Shown piece after piece: positions 61,243 through 64,000 of a stretch of DNA of 64,000 nucleotides. The translations under genes were made by a program, and so were the position numbers. The stretch's first letter is position 1. Each line of letters opens with the position of its first letter. Source of the DNA: Microbacterium sulfonylureivorans (GTDB lineage: Bacteria > Actinomycetota > Actinomycetes > Actinomycetales > Microbacteriaceae); the NCBI RefSeq assembly GCF_003999995.1, contig NZ_RJAD01000003.1:62001-126000 (forward strand), in the 5' to 3' direction. A model generated the notes under the pieces. That model made no database searches, was not told the DNA's origin, and saw nothing but the letters and a program-made list of their open reading frames with translations.

Positions 61243-61713
61243 TCAGAGGGCCGCTTCGGCCTTGATCGCGTCGATCGCCTGGTTGAAGCCGCTGCTCGTC
61301 AGGGACGATCCGGCGACGCGGCTGACGGAGATCTCGTCGATGTCCTCGCCGACGACGACATCGGAGATGCCGCCGATGAACTGGCCCTGGTATTGCTCGG
61401 ACTCGGCCTTCTGCGGATCGCCGACGACCTCGACCGCCGTGATGACGTCGCTGTCGAGCGTGACGGTGACCGAGATCGTCTCGACCGTCTCGGGCGTCGA
61501 GTACGAGCCCTCGGCGGTGTAGGTGCCGTCGGCGTAGGTCGCGGCGCCGCCGGTGTCGGTGCCGGTCGTCCCGGCGTCCGAACGCGTGTCGGTCGAGGCG
61601 TCGTCGGCGGCCGGGGAGCATCCGGCGAGCAGGACGATGCCTGCGACCGCGGCGACGGTCGCGCCGGCGCGGAGAGAGCGAGCGGGACGTGTGGCGACGG
61701 CGGTGCGGATCAT
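61243..61713 (-). CDS. FMN-binding domain lipoprotein
   Basis: A 156-residue lipoprotein: signal sequence with lipobox LLAGC (Cys at about 32), a Ser/Thr/Asp linker (about 33-57) and one FMN_bind domain (about 58-156) beginning YADGTYTAEGSYSTP. The flavin-attachment site, usually S/T-G-A-T, corresponds to VAGSSLTS near 137-144, where Ser takes the place of Thr. ApbE next door would attach FMN there. It would then carry electrons at the outer membrane face. AGGAGG lies 6 nt before ATG. It is the first gene of the operon. Confidence 0.85.
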   Translation of the reverse strand: MIRTAVATRPARSLRAGATVAAVAGIVLLAGCSPAADDASTDTRSDAGTTGTDTGGAATYADGTYTAEGSYSTPETVETISVTVTLDSDVITAVEVVGDPQKAESEQYQGQFIGGISDVVVGEDIDEISVSRVAGSSLTSSGFNQAIDAIKAEAAL

Positions 61714-61783
61714 GGTGGTCCTCCTGGGTCGTTGGTGTCGAGGTCGGCGCTCGCAGGTCGGCGCCGTGAGGGGATCCTGACAG

Positions 61784-61798
61784 CGCTCACTATGAGCG
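61784..61798 (-). promoter_or_regulatory. Palindromic site upstream of the flavinylation operon
   Basis: CGCTCA-CTA-TGAGCG, a perfect 6-bp inverted repeat with a 3-bp spacer, lies 71 bp upstream of the first gene of the operon. A regulator site is plausible; the regulator is unknown. Confidence 0.4.
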
Positions 61799-61814
61799 AC
61801 CTCTGAAGGAGGTC
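61798..61814 (-). terminator. Weak hairpin downstream of prs
   Basis: GACCTC and GAGGTC flank a 5-nt loop, 35 nt after the prs stop on the minus strand. There is no T-tract, so terminator function is uncertain. Confidence 0.35.
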
Positions 61815-61848
61815 ACGTTCGGATGCGCCCGATCGTTCAGATCCGGCG

Positions 61849-62883
61849 TCAGGCCGCCCCGTCGAACATGCTCGTGACCGATCCGTCCTCGAAGACCTCG
61901 TGGATCGCGCGAGCGAGCAGCGGCGCGATCGGGAGGATCGTGAGCGTCGGGAAGCGCTTGGAGTCGGGGATCGGGATCGTGTCGGTCACGACGACCTCGT
62001 CGATCGCGTCGCTCTGCAGACGCTGCGCGGCCGGGTCGCTGAAGATCGGATGGGTCGCCGCCACGATCACCTTGACGGCCCCGTTGGCCTTGAGCGCCTC
62101 GGCCGCCTTCACGATCGTGCCGCCGGTGTCGATCATGTCGTCGACGAGGAGACACACCCGTCCGCTGACGTCACCGACGATCTCGTTGACCGTGACCTCG
62201 TTCGCGACATTCGGGTCGCGGCGCTTGTGGATGATCGCGAGCGGCGCGCCCAGGCTGTCGGACCAGGTGTCGGCCACGCGCACCCTGCCGGTGTCGGGCG
62301 AGACGACCGTGAGCTTGGCGCGGTCGTCGTCGCTCAGCGTGTTCTGGAAGTACTCGAGCAGCACGGGCTTGGCGAACAGATGGTCGACCGGCCCGTCGAA
62401 GAAGCCCTGGATCTGCGCAGCGTGGAGGTCGACGCTCATGACGCGGTCGGCGCCCGCCGTCTTGAGCAGGTCGGCGACGAGACGGGCGCTGATGGGCTCG
62501 CGCCCACGGCCCTTCTTGTCCTGCCGCGAGTACGGGTAGTACGGCGCGACGACGGTGATCCGCTTCGCGGACGCGCGCTTGGCGGCATCCAGCATGATCA
62601 GCGTCTCCATGAGCCACTCGTTGACCGGAGGCCCGAAGCTCTGGATCAGGAAGAAGTCGCAGCCGCGGATCGACACCTCGAACCGGGTGAGGATCTCGCC
62701 CGACGCGAACGTGCGGTACTCGGTGGGCACCAGCTCGGTGCCCAGATGCTCGGTGACCTCCGCCGCGAGCGCCGGGTGCGAGCTTCCCCGGGCGATGACC
62801 AGCCGCTTCTTGGTCTTGGCGACCAGTCCGGGTGCGATGTCGTTATCGCGATCGAGTTCAACGGTCTTCTTCTTGCGCCCCAT
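61849..62883 (-). CDS. prs: Ribose-phosphate pyrophosphokinase
   Basis: A 344-residue PRPP synthase that transfers pyrophosphate from ATP to ribose 5-phosphate. Core signatures: ARGSSHPALAAEVTEHLG, SFGPPVNEWLMETLIMLDAAKRASAKRITVVAPYYPYSRQDKK split across the ATP-binding region, SVDLHAAQIQGFF (PRPP/phosphate), and LLVDDMIDTGGTIVKAAEAL (the PRPP-binding loop). About 25 extra N-terminal residues (GRKKKTVELDRDND) precede the core. The ATG lies 26 nt inside glmU, with AGAAGG 6 nt upstream, so the genes overlap and are coupled. Confidence 0.94.
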   Translation of the reverse strand: MGRKKKTVELDRDNDIAPGLVAKTKKRLVIARGSSHPALAAEVTEHLGTELVPTEYRTFASGEILTRFEVSIRGCDFFLIQSFGPPVNEWLMETLIMLDAAKRASAKRITVVAPYYPYSRQDKKGRGREPISARLVADLLKTAGADRVMSVDLHAAQIQGFFDGPVDHLFAKPVLLEYFQNTLSDDDRAKLTVVSPDTGRVRVADTWSDSLGAPLAIIHKRRDPNVANEVTVNEIVGDVSGRVCLLVDDMIDTGGTIVKAAEALKANGAVKVIVAATHPIFSDPAAQRLQSDAIDEVVVTDTIPIPDSKRFPTLTILPIAPLLARAIHEVFEDGSVTSMFDGAA

Positions 62884-64000
62884 CGTCCGCCTTCTGTGCG
62901 GACCGAGCCTTGGCCGCGGCATCCGCCGCGCCTGTTCCCGGTCTGTTGTTCTCGACCCACCCCTCGACATTGCGCTGAGGGGCCACGCTGAGAGCCAGGG
63001 CACCGGCGGGAACATCCTTGCGGATGACCGCCCCGGCCCCGGTCTTCGCGCCGTCTCCGATCCTAACGGGCGCGACGAAGACGTTGTGCGAGCCGGTGTG
63101 CACCTCGTCGCCGATCTCGGTGCGGTGCTTGGTGATGTCGTCGTAGTTCGCGGTGATCGCGCCGGCGCCGAGGTTCACCCCCGTGCCGATGGTCGTGTCG
63201 CCGATGTACGACAGGTGCGGCACCTTGCTCCGCTCGCCGATCGTGGAGTTCTTCGTCTCCACGAAGGTGCCGATCTTGCCCTTGTCGCCCAGGTACGTGC
63301 CCGGGCGGAGGTAGGCGAAGGGCCCGACGGTGGCCCCGGCGCCGATCACGGCGAGCGTCGCGTCGGTGCGGGTGACCACCGCGTTCTCCCCCACCTCGCA
63401 GTCGACGAGGCTCGTGTCGGGACCGATCGTCGCGCCGGCGCCGATCGCCGTGGCCCGCAGGATGTGCGTGTTCGGCAGCACCGTCACGTCGGGAGCCAGC
63501 GTCGCGGTGACGTCGATCCATGTGGTCGCGGGGTCGAGGATCGACGCTCCCTCGAGCTGCCAGCGGCGCACCGTCCGGGCGTTGAGCAGTCGCGCGGCCT
63601 CGGACAGCTGCACGCGGTCGTTCACCCCCAAGGCGGCCGAGGCGCTCGGTGCGCTCGATGCGGCGACGACGAGCCGCGAGGCGCGCAGCAGGGCGACCAC
63701 GTCGGTGAGGTACTTCTCGCCCTGCGCGTTGGCTGTGCCGACGAGGGCCAGGTGGGTGCGCAGGGCGGGCGCCTGGAAGACGTAGACCCCCGCGTTGATC
63801 TCGGTGACGGATGCCTCGTCCGCCGTCGCGTCCTTCTGCTCGACGATGCGCGACACCGCGCCGTCCACGTCGCGGATGACGCGGCCGTAGCCGGTGGCGT
63901 CGTCGACGACGGCGCTCAGCACGGTCGCCGCCGCCGCGCCGGAGCGGTGCGCGCTGACGAGCGCCGCGAGGGTGCCCGCCTCGAGGAGCGGAACGTCACC
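62858..64000 (-). CDS. glmU: Bifunctional GlmU, C-terminal part (5' end outside window)
   Basis: The last 380 codons of GlmU, which makes UDP-GlcNAc for cell-wall precursors. The visible N-terminal pyrophosphorylase end begins at GDVPLLEAGTL and includes TEINAGVYVF. The left-handed beta-helix acetyltransferase domain follows (RPGTYLGDKGKIGTFVETKN, GAGAITANYDD, GDEVHTGSHNVFVAPVRIGDG). A tail of Ala/Lys/Asp (GAADAAAKARSAQK) ends it. It overlaps prs by 26 bp. The start of the gene is beyond the window's right edge. Confidence 0.93.
   Translation of the reverse strand, partial: GDVPLLEAGTLAALVSAHRSGAAAATVLSAVVDDATGYGRVIRDVDGAVSRIVEQKDATADEASVTEINAGVYVFQAPALRTHLALVGTANAQGEKYLTDVVALLRASRLVVAASSAPSASAALGVNDRVQLSEAARLLNARTVRRWQLEGASILDPATTWIDVTATLAPDVTVLPNTHILRATAIGAGATIGPDTSLVDCEVGENAVVTRTDATLAVIGAGATVGPFAYLRPGTYLGDKGKIGTFVETKNSTIGERSKVPHLSYIGDTTIGTGVNLGAGAITANYDDITKHRTEIGDEVHTGSHNVFVAPVRIGDGAKTGAGAVIRKDVPAGALALSVAPQRNVEGWVENNRPGTGAADAAAKARSAQKADDGAQEEDR

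Overview
The window is one uninterrupted piece of a very GC-rich (about 70%) actinobacterial chromosome, most like Microbacterium or another Microbacteriaceae. The signs are frequent GTG starts, many genes with a TANNNT -10 box only 6-7 nt before the start codon (leaderless transcripts), a DUF222-HNH endonuclease, a PIN-PhoH2 protein, DUF501, DUF4307, and a locus order (fumC, phoH2, uppS, hemolysin III, greA) that resembles the Mycobacterium Rv1080-Rv1098 region. There are no rRNA genes, insertion sequences, integrases, CRISPR arrays or prophage genes. One tRNA gene is present.

Layout. 0-5 kb: fumC tail, an HK-RR two-component pair, an anchored low-complexity protein and PhoH2. 5-15 kb: PLP enzyme, uppS, hemolysin III, small membrane proteins, greA, an AI-2E transporter coupled to ilvA, and two winged-helix HTH_42 proteins of the YcaQ/AlkZ type around an anchored protein. 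15-23 kb: LemA, an FAD aldonolactone-type oxidase coupled to a PLP deaminase/aldolase, a serine beta-lactamase-like hydrolase that begins 1 nt after a tRNA-Leu(UAA), type II NADH dehydrogenase, and a mycosin-like protease with DUF501, ftsB and eno. 24-31 kb: O-methyltransferase, a 1370-residue LPxTG surface protein made of DUF11-type repeats, thioesterase-like and SGNH proteins. 31-45 kb: APC permease, hisS, mazG, nhaA, ppc, a small zinc ribbon, gamma-carbonic anhydrase-like protein, HNH endonuclease, GNAT and mfd. 45-50 kb: membrane proteins, pth, rplY and gnd. 50-64 kb: BBE-type oxidase, CorA, epimerase, an ABC exporter divergent from an RR-HK pair, a four-gene flavinylation/electron-transfer operon, prs and the 3' part of glmU.

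Organisation. A minus-strand backbone of housekeeping genes (glmU-prs-rplY-pth-mfd-mazG-eno-ftsB-DUF501), adjacent to one another in many actinobacteria, is split here by blocks of accessory genes. Several neighbours share 4-bp ATGA/GTGA stop-start overlaps, implying translational coupling.

Most notable observations: (i) an operon coding for a FMN-binding lipoprotein, ApbE flavin transferase, MOSC protein and a NqrB/RnfD-like membrane domain fused to a ferredoxin-NAD(P)+ reductase module, a candidate extracytoplasmic flavin electron-transfer system; (ii) an interrupted palindrome GGATGCNGCATCC seen four times, within general excess of GGATGCC/GGCATCC; (iii) widespread leaderless start architecture, with TAG stop codons twice doubling as the next gene's -10 box; (iv) a leaderless 9-codon ORF overlapping the start of a PLP enzyme gene; (v) oriented CTATG repeats between the ABC exporter and its two-component system; (vi) joint loss of a Lys and an Asn in the last DUF11 repeat. 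All functional statements come from reading the sequence; no database search was run.
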